From Immersiella caudata (lineage: Eukaryota > Ascomycota > Sordariomycetes > Sordariales > Lasiosphaeriaceae): a DNA stretch of 64,000 bases. Positions 1 through 10,570 of this stretch are shown here, piece after piece. Where the stretch lies: NCBI GenBank assembly GCA_030512335.1, contig JAULSU010000005.1, positions 806,001 to 870,000 of the forward strand, in the 5' to 3' direction. The translations under genes were made by a program, and so were the position numbers. The notes under the pieces are model-generated. The model did no database searches and was not told the DNA's origin. It saw only the letters and a list, made by a program, of their open reading frames with translations. How positions within the stretch are numbered: the stretch's first letter is position 1; every line of letters begins with the position of its first letter.

Positions 1-135
1 ATCGCCCGCCCCCGCTCCACCGCACCGCACACCTGCCGCTAGCCCGCTCGCCTGGCGAGCGCGACGATACCTTGAGGCGCGAGAGTTGTGCGCCTCCGCA
101 ATTGCGCTGCCGCCCGCCGGCGCTGGACCGTCATA

Positions 136-3019
136 ATGATGCAAGCGCAACCTCGGTACAATGGGCACCAACAATCGCACTCGTCGCCGCACTCCTCCCA
201 CAACAATGCCGACAACGGGGACAGCGACGACGGGGGGCAGCAGAGCGGGGACGATCTCGACAACGATCTAGACGAGCACGGCGATCCAGTGCGCCCCGGC
301 AAGCGCAAGCGGCCAATATCGGTGTCGTGAGTGCTCATCTTTACTGTCGCGGTCTTCGGGCATCTTGATTGAGGCTCGAGGAGCCCCCCCCCCCCCCCCC
401 CCCCCCCTTTTTTTTTTTTTTTTTTTTTGGCTTTTATGCTTCATTGAGAGAGCGTCGCATGCTAGAACATCGACGGGTTTCTGCGCAGAGCGCTAGAGTA
501 GATCGCCGACTGACAGTTGCGTCTCTAGATGCGAACTCTGCAAGCAGCGGAAAGTACGTTCTCTCCATTCTTGTCATGATGCCATGTCTGCGCAATTGAT
601 GTGCTACGAGAACGTTGCTAACGATATCTTGAAGGTTAAATGCGACCGCGGCCAACCGTCCTGTGGCTGGTGTACGCGAAACGGCGCAATCTGCGAATAC
701 AAGGAGCGCAAGAAGCCAGGGCTTCGGGCAGGCTATGGCAGGGAGCTGGAGCAGCGGCTCGACAAGCTCGAATCGATACTGCGAACACACTCCGACATCC
801 TGCAAGCCCACGTCACGTCGCATACGAGTCCAACGAGCCGCCACAGCAACGCTAGCAACATCTCATATCCGGCGCCTCAGAGTCTCAGGGGAAGCCTGCC
901 TAGCGATCAGGGTACCCCTCGAGAGCCAGGACCACCGGCTTCCCTTCGGCCGGGCACTGATCCAACTAGGACGCCGCAAGCTGAAACAGCTTTGTTCTTG
1001 CAAAGAGCGCAGCCGCCAGATTTCGCCATGACGCCCACAGCAAGGGCTCATGATGGCGTGGCTGGGGCGGCCAGCGTCCCGTCAATGATGGGCCCGAGCA
1101 CAGCGGTGCAGGAGTACTACGGGACACCTACACAAGACATACGCTCGCCAACCATGAGCGTGTCGCGAAGTCAGGGGCAGGTGTCGGACCAAGATCTTCC
1201 GCCGTACGACCTCTTGTTCGCTCTTGTGGACCTGTACTTCAAGCATATCAACACATGGTGCCCAATACTTCACCGAAAACGCACCCTCGACTCGCTATTC
1301 GGACCCTCGATGATCGACGAGGAGGACAAGATACTGCTTCATGCCATCGTTGCGACCACGCTGAGGTACTCGACCGACCCAAGGCTGACAGACGAAACCA
1401 GGCGCAGGTACCACGACGTCTCGAAGCAACGGGTGCTTCTCTACGGCATGGGGAACTCATCGGTCAAATCGCTCCAGGCCCTTGTCGTGCTAGCTCTAGA
1501 CCTCTGTGGAAGCGGCAATGGACCACCAGGTTGGAACATCATGGCTCTCATCACTCGTGCTGTGGTGCAGCTTGGGTTGGCTGTAGAGGACAACTCCTTA
1601 TCTGTCTCTCCCAACTTCCAGTCCATCTACACCCTACGAGCCATGATTCTCCCTGAGCCGCGCGACTTCATCGAGGAGGAATCACGACGACGACTCTTTT
1701 GGATGATCTACTTGCTTGACCGATATGCCACTATCGCCACGGCCTTCGAGTTTGCTCTCGACGACCGGGAAATCGATCGCGCCTTACCATGTCGAGACGA
1801 TCTCTGGGTCCGGAACCAAAAGGTCGAGACGAGGTGGTTTCGAACCGACGAAGGACGTCCGAGCGACACATTGATCAACGGCAACCCGCCCGAGTTTGAG
1901 GTCAACAAACCAGAGAACCTCGGCGCTTTCAGCTATTACGTCGAGATATTGGGCATCCTTTCCAAGATCCACAAGTTTCTCAAGCAGCCAGTCGATATCA
2001 GCGCCCTCTCGGACGTTGAGCAGTGGCAAATGCGCTACAGGGAGCTCGACAGCATGCTTGCCTCGTGGAATCATGGCTTGCCAAACGAGTTTGGGAACAT
2101 GACCAAGGTGTTCCAGCCGGCCTCTGCAAAGACTCTCAACTGTGGTTGGATCATGCTGCACGCCACGTACCACACAGCGGTGATTCGGCTTCACTCATCA
2201 GCTGCGTACCCAACCACGCGATCACCCATCTTTACGCCCAGCTATAGCGCCTCTCAACGGTGTCACTCGGCCGTCGAAAACATTACGGCAATCGCCGAGT
2301 TTGTTGTCAACCACGGCTTCCTTGTCAAGCTTGGTCCACCGTTCGCTTTCACCCTCTGGGTTGCGGCCCGGGTGCTCCTCGTCCACGGGAGCACCGTCGA
2401 GCATAAGATCAGCCCGCAGATCGCCTTCCTCGTCGAGACGTTGAAGGGCATGGGTCAGTATTGGAGAGTTGCGGAGCGGTATTGCCAGCTGCTCACACGT
2501 GTGTTGGAGGAGCACCGCGCAAGTGAGAGGCAGGGTGACGGCGTCACGCCCAGCGCCGTCAAGATCTTGGCCGACATGCGCAGGACTGCCTATGACCTGG
2601 ACGTTCTTATCGGCCGGGCGCCTAGGCATATCCCGGGCACCACAGTGGGTGCGGCTGCTGGGCCCAACCCTGGACCAGCCAATAACTGGCATGGAAGACT
2701 GAATGCGAGCAACACACCGACGAACAGGACGCCGGCCCCCAACGAACTCGAGTACTTGGACGTTTTCGACCATTGGTTCAACATGCCGCGTGTCCCGTTC
2801 GCGGCCGGGATGAACGTGGAAGGGAACCACGTCGGGAACGGTGGGGCCCATGCTCCGGTCGGACCGGGGGTTGCTGCGGCCGAAGCCATGGCACCAGCCA
2901 TGGTAAACGGGACTGTCAACGTCGGGGTGTCGGGCCAGTTCAACATCAGTGATTACATGGTCGATCAAAATCGGGACTGGCTTAGCTTCCAGGCAGATGG
3001 AGGGAAATACATGGCCTGA
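136..3019 (+). CDS. Zn2Cys6 fungal transcription factor
   Basis: Nuclear DNA-binding regulator of the Gal4-type binuclear zinc cluster family; target genes unknown. I assemble three exons, 136-326, 529-553 and 635-3019, giving 866 aa. The start is the first of two adjacent ATGs (136, 139). The six zinc cysteines fall at residues 65, 68, 75, 82, 85 and 92 with CX2CX6CX6CX2CX6C spacing, and appear only after both introns are removed. A basic linker and short coiled coil (about residues 95-130, ELEQRLDKLESIL) follow, then a low-complexity Ser/Pro region and the helical fungal-specific middle homology domain from about 260 to 560. The C-terminus is Gly/Ala/Asn-rich and probably disordered. Intron 1 (327-528) holds a C24T21 homopolymer tract; intron 2 (554-634) has a GCTAAC branch site. 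The family call is firm; the pathway cannot be told from sequence. Confidence 0.93.
384..428 (+). repeat. C24T21 homopolymer tract inside intron 1
   Basis: A run of 24 C (384-407) is followed directly by 21 T (408-428). It lies in the first intron of the zinc-cluster factor gene, about 100 nt before its acceptor. Lengths may vary between isolates or be affected by sequencing error. Confidence 0.9.
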
Positions 3020-4612
3020 CCAACCTGTGGAGATTCGGGAAGACTTTTGGTTTGCATGGAAGCGTGGCGATGGGGCTCTCAGCTTTGTGGCTGGTGTTGG
3101 GCCCCAAGGAAGACGCTAGTGCTTATACGATATCCATTTGCTTTTTATGATTCAGTGATGGTGCAGAAGCCCGTGTATGCCGGGCGGTCTCCTCACAATA
3201 TCTTTATTCCTGGGGGTCAGTAGCAAGGTGTATCCTCGCGAACGACAAGGGTCGGCAGAGGAGGAATATCATCCTTTAATACAGCCTGGTGATAATCGAC
3301 GAATCTGGGCATACCGTGGGAACCATGTAAGAGTGGACATGGCCTCAAAAATAATTGGAAACTGATCTGGCCCACTGAGTGTTGTGTTTGAGGTAAGAGG
3401 CTCTTGCCTTCTCGGGACTGGTGACGCGTCAACCCCGCACTCAAACTCAGAAACGCGGTCACCGAGCCCCCTGACCGCTGGGTGACCTTGGTTTTCTATC
3501 TTGCAATGTTCCCTCTCCAGCACACTCTAGGACTCCGTCCGAGCGGAAGAGTAGCCCTACCACCAAGGGAGGAAATCGCCCCAGTAAATGCGGTTTGGTT
3601 GGGCCACCGCGCCATGCTGCAGGCGCGTCAGCTTGCATTTCCCGTGCGGCTGAGCCCGCTCCCCGCATGCGGCCTCACATTGGAGTGCCGAGATCCTTGG
3701 AATTAAACAGCACTCGCTACCGTCTTCTCTTACCCAGTGCGGCACCTACGACGAGATGGGCTTCCTCTCGGGGTTTGCAGCGGTTGAGGTGGCGGCTGCG
3801 GCGGGGTCTCCGTCGTGTAACATCTTGATGCAAGGCGTTAAGAAGCACATCCCAGATCAAGGTGCGCTGTCGAGCCCGAGGCTGAATATTATGGATTCGT
3901 GGAGCTCGAGGTGTGCAGGGCGGCAGTTCATCCGCAACAAGAACAGGACTTCCGACTTGCCGGGGCTATGGGTGTCGTCGCTGCACTCGACGGCAGGTCT
4001 GGACGTTAGAAACATCTTTACCAGGATGAAGGAGGTTCAGAGTGAGGTACTCTTGGAGCTCAACTTCTTCGGGGTAAAAGGTGACCCCACGAGGGGTTTC
4101 CACTCATATTGCCCGTTGCTCAAGATTTTGATAAACAAAACCAGACATTAGCAAGTTGCCTTTGATAGGCACAAGCATCGATGGTCTACTTTCTTGATAA
4201 CGAGGCTCTGTGCCACTCAGGGACGCGGATAGAACATGATTTCCTGCTGCTGTGGCTACCGAGATAATCAAAGCCAGCATCCGCCAGTTGATTCCCAATT
4301 TGCTCCCTCCAGAGGCTGAGGCGTCGAGTTCGTTGTCGGGAGTTGTTGATGGTGCAGAAGCGGGAAGGGCGCCAAGGCCCTGGAGCTGATCGCGTTTTGG
4401 ACCATGATCGCTCCGCCGATTAATGGGTTGGCATCAATCAGAGGATAAAGGAACTTCACGGGTAATTTGCAAAAAAGGTAGAGCTTGGGAGCTCTTGCAA
4501 GACAAATGAAAACCCTGGTAGCACGGTGTTGTAGTCCCTCAATGGTCTCGGTCAACGGTATGCTGCTTTGGACTCTCCTCTCCTGAGATGAAAAAGACGA
4601 CTCGGATGAAAT
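3020..4612. other. Intergenic region between convergent genes
   Basis: About 1.6 kb between the ends of the transcription factor gene and the MARVEL-like gene. Only short frames without recognisable domains are present. One minus-strand stretch (about 4430 down to 4104) reads as a Ser/Pro-rich segment followed by a hydrophobic helix, but it has no start codon and no clear upstream exon, so I do not call a gene. Confidence 0.5.
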
Positions 4613-5377
4613 CTATACACTACGAAACTTGGCAGCCTGAGCCTCAAGATCCGAAAGCGGCGCCTGCCCAACCAGCACCTGCGACGTCTGCCCAGCCGAA
4701 ATCGCCTTTTGTATCTCCTCTGCCTGCTGCTTCGCAACCCGGTCCTGCTTATGCCGCTCCTCCAACTCGGCCAAGTCCGCATCCAGCTTCGCCTTGTAAT
4801 AATCTTCCCCATCCTGCAACACCTTCGACATGGCGTTCACATCCGTCACATCCACATAAACCGCTCGATCTCCCACCATGATGCGCGTCCTGGGTTTCTC
4901 CTCGCCTTCCATGGCTACCCACATGCAGTACCAGAATGCCCACCCTTCAAAGAACGCGGCAGCTGTGACGATGTACGCGCCGATCACGACAAAGTCCGAG
5001 GAACCGACGCACCACGGTCCCGTCGTTGCATCGAGATAGGTGCACCTCGCTTCTTTGTTCAGCAGTCCAATCTTGATCACCGAAACCATCATCATGATCC
5101 ACGACGCGAACCACGGTAGGAAGACCAAAATGTGCGGGACGCGATGGTATCGTATGCCGTCGTTGATGCGGTGGGCGATGGTGATGATGAGCGTGGCGAG
5201 AAAGGCGACCATGGTTGTGGCTGTGCCGGCGAGGAGGACGGTGACGAAGGGGAGGGCAGAGGGGGTGACGATGGTGGATTTGTCGGCGCGGTAAAAGTGT
5301 TGGAATACGGCGCCGGCGAGGGCGGCTGAGATGAACCCTGCCAGGGAAAATATGTAATATCGTATTCGCCGGGCCAT
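4613..5377 (-). CDS. Four-TM MARVEL-like membrane protein
   Basis: Single-exon 254-aa protein starting at the ATG at 5377. Four hydrophobic helices are visible, at roughly residues 8-28, 42-66, 80-102 and 126-150. They are followed by a hydrophilic, Glu/Gln/Lys-rich C-terminal tail of about 90 residues that probably forms a cytosolic coiled coil (ELEERHKQDRVAKQQAEEIQ). Four helices with short loops and a cytosolic tail match the architecture of fungal MARVEL or SUR7-like proteins of the plasma membrane, but no diagnostic motif proves the family. It is divergent from the next gene, with about 550 bp between the starts. Function unknown; membrane-domain or vesicle roles are guesses from architecture. 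Confidence 0.72.
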   Translation of the reverse strand: MARRIRYYIFSLAGFISAALAGAVFQHFYRADKSTIVTPSALPFVTVLLAGTATTMVAFLATLIITIAHRINDGIRYHRVPHILVFLPWFASWIMMMVSVIKIGLLNKEARCTYLDATTGPWCVGSSDFVVIGAYIVTAAAFFEGWAFWYCMWVAMEGEEKPRTRIMVGDRAVYVDVTDVNAMSKVLQDGEDYYKAKLDADLAELEERHKQDRVAKQQAEEIQKAISAGQTSQVLVGQAPLSDLEAQAAKFRSV

Positions 5378-5929
5378 TTTGACCGGCTTTTTTTTTGGAT
5401 TTGTTTTGGAAGGGGCGGTGGTGGGGTTTGAAGTGAGGTTGGTGATGTTTTGATTTTGGTGGTGTCAAGACGAGGGGAGGGAAAATGCTGTGTAACGAGG
5501 GGGACCCCGAGTGCCGGGGGCGGCCAAGTACCGGGAGCGCCCCAGATGCTGGAGACATGTCACAGAGCCGCATCGGGTCTGGAACGATCTTTGCCAATTT
5601 CCACAATATTGGGGCGGTGGTTTATTTCGAGACTGTGCTCTTTTTGGCGATGTTGGCGTTCAGCTGAGGATGGTGGCTGAGATTTAGGGCGGTTTGATTT
5701 GCTGCCGAGGCGCCCCCCTTTTTTCTTTTTTTTTTTTTTTTTGGTCAGGGGTAAATATTGGCACGGGGAGTTGCGCTCTGATGCTGCGACAAAAAAAACT
5801 GTGCGGGATGGCGCACGTGGAGAAGTTTGAGGAGGGGTGGGAGGGGAGGGGGGGTTTGTGTTACATACAATCGTCATCGCGCTGGTGTTTTGAGTTTGTT
5901 TGTGATAATCGTTGTGTTGAGATTTCGCG
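5378..5929. promoter_or_regulatory. Divergent promoter region with poly-T tract
   Basis: A 552-bp spacer between two divergently transcribed genes, so it should hold both promoters. A T-rich run at about 5719-5742 is the only distinctive element. No convincing TATA box or known factor site was recognised. Confidence 0.5.
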
Positions 5930-8161
5930 ATGGGTTCAGGTCAGAGGTGAGTTTACGACCGCGATACAGGGGGGGAAACGCTGTGCTAACATCGTCGCAG
6001 TCTCCCCGACAAGCAAAGGGCCAACGCCCAGCGTCACACCCTCGTGGTGCCGGACCCTCTGGTCTGGCAACGCCTCCCCAGCAATGGCATGTCCTCCATC
6101 TACCTCCCGCCACTCTTCGCACCCGCCCTGATGCCCGCCATCGCCGCCATCATCGAGCCCTTTTACATGCAAGAATACCGCCTCGCCCTCGAACGATGCG
6201 CCCCCTTCATGGAGCAGCTCACCGCCATGAAGCACTCCCTCGGCCCCTCCTACGACACCACCGTCCGCGTCTACTGCATCCTCCGCCTCATGCTCCAAAT
6301 CGAAACCGGCTACTACCTCTACCCAACCGACCTCCCCATCCCCGGCATGCCCCACCTCGAAGTCCCTCCCCCCGTCATGACCGACGAGTACCTCCTCCAC
6401 CGGCTCCTCTCCTGCCTCTTCGACACCGCCGAGCGCTCCGCCGCCCTCCTCGACGAACTCGGCTGGACCACCGACATGTCCAACAAGATGGTCAAAGACA
6501 ACATCTCCCTCTTGAAACACCACGCCATCCCGCGCTTCACCCTCCCTCCCCACCCGACCTCCGCCCTCCCCGAAACCCACGTCTGGTTCTGGATGTACTT
6601 CTCCTCCTACCTCACCAACCGCCAACACTACCTCTCTTCCCTCTCCTCCCTGCGCCACCCCGCCGACCTCCTCATCCGCAAGCACGGCACCCCCCTCGTC
6701 TCCCGCCTCGCCGCCGAATCCCGCCCCGAGCTCCTCGTCAACCTCGCTCGTCGCTGGTCCGCCATGAACCTCCCTCCCCCCTCCAACTTCCTCCCCTCCT
6801 GCCAACTCCTCCTCGACCGCGCAACCACCCGCTTCCAGCACGTATCCCTGCGCTTCATGGCCATCGCCGCCGGCTCCTCCCTCCTCCAAAAGGGGAAGTT
6901 CGACACGGGCATGTTCCTCGAGGAGGTCTCTTCCCTGGCAACCATCTGCGAAGCCTCGGGTTTCCACGGCGCTTTGGCGTGGGCTAGGCTCGTGATGCCG
7001 GGGGATATCGCGCAGATTACGGCAAACAGGCAGACGTATTTGGCTTCGGGACAGACGCTGGGTGCGATGCAGGAGGATGGGAGGTTGGTTACGGTGTTGC
7101 TGGCGCAGGACGAGGCGGTGATTCGGAATGGAGGCGGGACGGAGGTGTTGAAGGCGATGAGGGGGATGTTTGACACGGAGACGTCGCTTTGGGGTGGGTA
7201 CGCGCCGAGGAACTCGCATGAGAGCAGGATGATTACGTTCCTTTCCAACCTGACGGCGGAGAACCAGGGGGTGTTTTCGCTGCCCGCGATAGCGGTGGTG
7301 GTGAGCGGGTGTTTGGAGGTGCTGAAGAGGTCGGTGCGGATGGGAAGGGCGCCGAAGTGGGACGAGGGACAGACGCTGCTGTGGAATGTGTGGGTTACGG
7401 CGGGGGAGTACTTTGAGAGGGTGTATGATGAGATCACGCCGAGCCGGTTGATCTGCGAGGTTATGAGGGATGTGGCGTGGGCCGGGGTGGAGGATGTGAT
7501 GAGGGTGAAGGGGTGGGATTCGCCGGCGAAGACGTCAAGGGGGAGCTACTCGACGTGGGTGTCGCGGTATGCGGCGTGGGCGCCGATGGCTGCGCGGTTT
7601 GGGGATGCGGGTGGGTTGGTGGAGAGGTTGGAGAGGTTGAGGGCGTTTCTGGATCAGGAGGTCGAGGTTGATGTGGCGAGGAAGGATTATGGGAATGCGA
7701 TCAAGAAGTGCACGGCTATCGCGGAGATCGCGCTGTATGACCCGCGTTGTGCTGAGGCTCGGACAGTGTCGAGTTCGGGGGCGTGGGGACGGTATGGACT
7801 TGCGAAGACGTTGTTGGGAGACGAGGATTACTGGATGGGAAGGTCGAAGGACGACAGAGAGGATGCAGCGCTCCATGTTTGTCGCGTGGAGGGGGCGTGG
7901 GATGGGTGGGCGAATCCGGAGGGAAGTTATCGGGAGCCGGGAGGGGTGAGACGGGCTCCGGGGGTGCCGGATTCCAGAGACTTTTGGACGTATGAATGGG
8001 CCGTGTTGGCGACGGCGCCGAATATGAGGTATCACAACGATGCGAGGATGGGGTTGTGGGAGAAGAAGATTCGGCGCGAGTCGGAGATGTTCACCACGAA
8101 GCGGTTGTATGATGAGTATTTCGAAAAGTGTTTGAAGGAGGCGAAGGAGATGATCGCTTGA
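5930..8161 (+). CDS. Large unrecognised protein (725 aa)
   Basis: The model has a 17-nt first exon (5930-5946), an intron at 5947-6000 with donor GTGAGT and branch GCTAAC, and a long second exon to the stop at 8159-8161. The short exon supplies the only good ATG in frame (MGSGQ), since the long frame has none near its beginning. No signal peptide, membrane helix or catalytic motif stands out. The protein is rich in Trp, Arg and Leu with regular helical spacing and looks like an all-alpha cytosolic protein. Third codon positions are mostly C in the first half and mostly G in the second half, a sharp change near 6900-7000. I do not recognise the family. The open frame over 2.1 kb and the clean splice make it a confident gene. 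Confidence 0.85.
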
Positions 8162-8452
8162 GCGGTGGTACCTGAGGGCATGTGAATGTTGTGCCTAGGC
8201 TATCCGAATGACAAGAACGTCAGGGGGTTGTTCCCTCTGCTGTGCTAGACGGGATGGTCAGGTTGACTTGAGTGGTTGTGGTGTGTGGTAGGTGTTAGGG
8301 AAAACAAGAAAGGCCACTAAAAGTTGCTTGTGGACTGTAGAAATGCAACTCACTGGCGTCGATAGTGGTTGCAGCAGAGTCAGAACCTTCCCTTGTTTCT
8401 AGTTGGCGGGAAAGACGTCGACACGGCCATGACGACCACCAGAGAAGAACCT

Positions 8453-8621
8453 TGTCAAAATCTGGGGGGTGGCTTGGGCGCCAAGCCGAGCCACCACGAG
8501 CAGGGGGTCCATCGGGCCTGCGCTCTGGGTCCAACGGGGCCGTTTCTTTTGTACTTATTGGAGCTTATCTCCTGACCTCATTCCCAAAAAAAAAAAAAAG
8601 ACAAGTCACTTTTCAACTACA
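8453..8621 (+). repeat. Left LTR-like arm of the inverted-repeat element
   Basis: About 169 bp, beginning TGTCAAAATCTGGGG and ending CTACA. It contains an A14-type run (8586-8599) and matches the reverse complement of 9364-9525 almost base for base over its outer 125 bp. Confidence 0.8.
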
Positions 8622-8639
8622 CTTCCACTGCTCGCAATC

Positions 8640-9281
8640 TCAATGACGCGCTTGGGAAGCAAGGCTCGTCGGGGTTGGGGCGAGATGGGAGCGTAGGAAG
8701 CGCACGAGATTCTGAATGGTGTGTCCGTCTTCCTCCTGGAGCATCGCTTGCGCGGCCAACTGTCTGAGGCTTATGTGGACGGTCTCGTCAACGTAGGTCT
8801 GGAGCTCTCGGTAGGACATCAGAACGTTGCTCGTTATCGTGATCTGCGCGGCTGATTCGGTCCTTAGGCGCTTGTGTTGAGCCGTGACCTCTTCTTTCGT
8901 GATCTGGATCGGCACAGGTTTCGTGTGATTACGCTGGTATTCGGGGCCTGCTTCCTCCCAGAGCTCAAGATTCATCTGGTAAAGCGCGTCCTGTTTGGCT
9001 TGCATGCTCTCGATGAGCTTGTCGATGGTCGGGACCCTGCTCTTGAGGAAAGGATTTGGCGCGGTGGGTGCATCTGGATTGACGAGTTCCCAAATGCCCC
9101 TAGTTTTGGCGCAGATCTCGAGCCAGGTGTACCATTCAGGCCATTCTTTCTGGTTGACGAGCTTGAGACCCTTGGTTGGGATCCTCGAAGGGAACCAGGC
9201 TTGGGATTCGGAAGTGTCGATCTGCATCGTTGCAACAGCGATCGGTCTCGGAGGAGAAGGGTCGGGGAACGAAACGAGCAT
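8640..9281 (-). CDS. Copia-type gag-like protein of the insertion
   Basis: An intact 213-aa frame within the inverted-repeat element. It starts at the ATG at 9281 or, more likely, the second ATG at 9227 (MQIDTSES). It shows the N-terminal pattern of Copia-type gag: a short lead, then a Trp-rich stretch with W-x2-W spacing (KEWPEWYTWLEICAKTRGIW) and a long helical Gln/Glu/Leu-rich body. No CCHC zinc knuckle, protease or integrase follows; the stop at 8640 lies only about 18 bp from the inner edge of the other arm. It may package a non-autonomous element in trans or be a decayed remnant. The gag assignment rests on pattern rather than on a diagnostic motif. Confidence 0.6.
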   Translation of the reverse strand: MLVSFPDPSPPRPIAVATMQIDTSESQAWFPSRIPTKGLKLVNQKEWPEWYTWLEICAKTRGIWELVNPDAPTAPNPFLKSRVPTIDKLIESMQAKQDALYQMNLELWEEAGPEYQRNHTKPVPIQITKEEVTAQHKRLRTESAAQITITSNVLMSYRELQTYVDETVHISLRQLAAQAMLQEEDGHTIQNLVRFLRSHLAPTPTSLASQARH

Positions 9282-9363
9282 GAGTGGTGTGAGGAGCTTT
9301 TGGCGGTGGTATTTGCAGTGGTCACTGCTACTCTCTGAGCGGCTCCGCGGCGGTTTCCACGCT

Positions 9364-9525
9364 TGTAGTCAACTTGTCCTTTTTTTGGGGGAGGGGAATG
9401 AGGTCAGGAGATAAGCTCCAATAAGTACAAAAGAAACGGCCCCGTTGGACCCAGAGCGCAGGCCCGATGGACCCCCTGCTCGTGGTGGCTCGGCTTGGCG
9501 CCAAGCCACCCCCCAGATTTTGACA
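9364..9525 (-). repeat. Right LTR-like arm of the inverted-repeat element
   Basis: About 162 bp. On the minus strand it reads TG to CA and lies directly upstream of the gag-like frame, so this copy stands in the position of a 5' LTR. Confidence 0.8.
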
Positions 9526-9530
9526 AACCT

Positions 9531-10133
9531 CGATAATCACATTGATTGCTGTTTGGTTCGCTGTATTGTACTCAACTCACAAGGCGGCTCTTGGTCTCTT
9601 GGGTCCTCAGTGTTGATAAAATCAGGATATGGGAAAGCAGGCAGCAGGAGGAGACAGAGTTGCCAGAGCCAGCACGGACAGGTAAAGGGTGTTCTACAAA
9701 CATTATCTACCTCCCCTGTCTGTTCAATTCTTGAGGGTCCTGAGGTTTTGGCACAGCTAGCATGCCTGAGACATCCTTTGCAAGTCTGGGTGGGTCGAGG
9801 GGCTGAGGGCGCTCAACAGTGGATGAAGAGGTTCCTTTAAACTGTAGTACTCCTAACATTGGTAACTCCCGTTTTTATTCCAGAGATTGAACAACATGAT
9901 TGTGACATATTCATGTCCGCATCTAGCGGGTATGATATTTAAAACGGAGTCCCAAACTCGGAATCCGGGAATGAAGAGCCATCACCATCTCTGCGCTCAA
10001 CTCCTACAACACTACCATTGGAGCCACCTCCGAGATACCAACTAACCAAACCCAGGAGAGAGAGAAACCACCCCCCCCCCCCCCCTTTCCCCGATCTCCA
10101 CTAACACCCTCAGCACCCCTCAAACCATCCAAG
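9531..10133. other. Intergenic region
   Basis: About 600 bp with no supportable frame. A C-rich run at about 10071-10084 lies just before the decayed small gene and resembles the pyrimidine-rich leaders of fungal promoters. Confidence 0.4.
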
Positions 10134-10570
10134 ATGTGTCTCACCTGCCCCTACCCCAACCTGCGCCCTCAACCACGCCATCGAATTCAACGACTGCACC
10201 CGCGCCCGCGACCTCATCAACGAAGGCAAAGACTAGTGGTGGCACACGCGCACCTGCAAATGCGACAACCACCCCGAGGCCCCCCGAGCGCCCCGCCTAC
10301 CGCCTCATCCGCATCATGTTCAAAACCTACGACACCATGTCCCAGTCTGAAGCTGACATCTACTTCAGCAGTCAAATCCTCTTCCTGTTTTGGCATATGC
10401 TTCGGGCTCGCCCCGTCAGCGACGTCAAGGAGGAAGTCGTAGTCAACGATTTGCTCCGGTGTGGGTGGGAGGTGTTTGTGAGGTAGGCGGGTGGGGAGAG
10501 GAAGCCCTCGAGCGAGCTCATCAACCGGTTTGCGGACTTTGCGGCGGAGCTTTTGAGGTTGAAGGGGTGA
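10134..10570 (+). pseudogene. Decayed small Cys-rich gene
   Basis: An ATG at 10134 in a good context begins MCLTCPYP. The sensible reading then moves to another frame (CALNHAIEFNDC and so on), which carries an in-frame TAG near 10230 before continuing WWHTRTCKCDNH. A further shift leads to a helical segment ending at the TGA at about 10570. Spacing of the Cys pairs suggests a small metal-binding or disulphide protein. At least one stop and two shifts are needed, and no intron with good sites repairs them, so I call a pseudogene. The family is not recognised. Confidence 0.4.

Larger units (their letters stand above)
8448..9530 (-). mobile_element. Retroelement-like insertion with inverted LTR-type ends
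   Basis: The unit runs from TGTCAAAATC at 8453 to its exact reverse complement ending at 9525. It is flanked on both sides by the same 5 bp, AACCT (8448-8452 and 9526-9530), the usual duplication size for LTR retrotransposons. The ends are about 160-bp inverted repeats (8453-8621 and 9364-9525). Each arm begins TG and ends in TACA when read outward to inward, like an LTR, but the arms point in opposite directions. Between them lies one minus-strand gag-like frame. No pol, integrase or reverse transcriptase is present, so it would be non-autonomous. Arms differ by a few small indels (for example one G near 8478 and the A-run lengths), so the insertion is not brand new. A classical TIR DNA element that captured gag is the alternative. 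Confidence 0.8.

Noticed and set aside
3756..4151. 131-aa plus-strand frame
   Set aside because: No domain, signal peptide or splice context; composition is mixed and it lies in an otherwise non-coding intergenic region.
6000..7220. Long minus-strand and alternative-frame readings over the 725-aa gene
   Set aside because: They arise from the strong third-position bias (C then G) of the real gene and consist of low-complexity Pro/Arg/His or Gly/Glu/Val.
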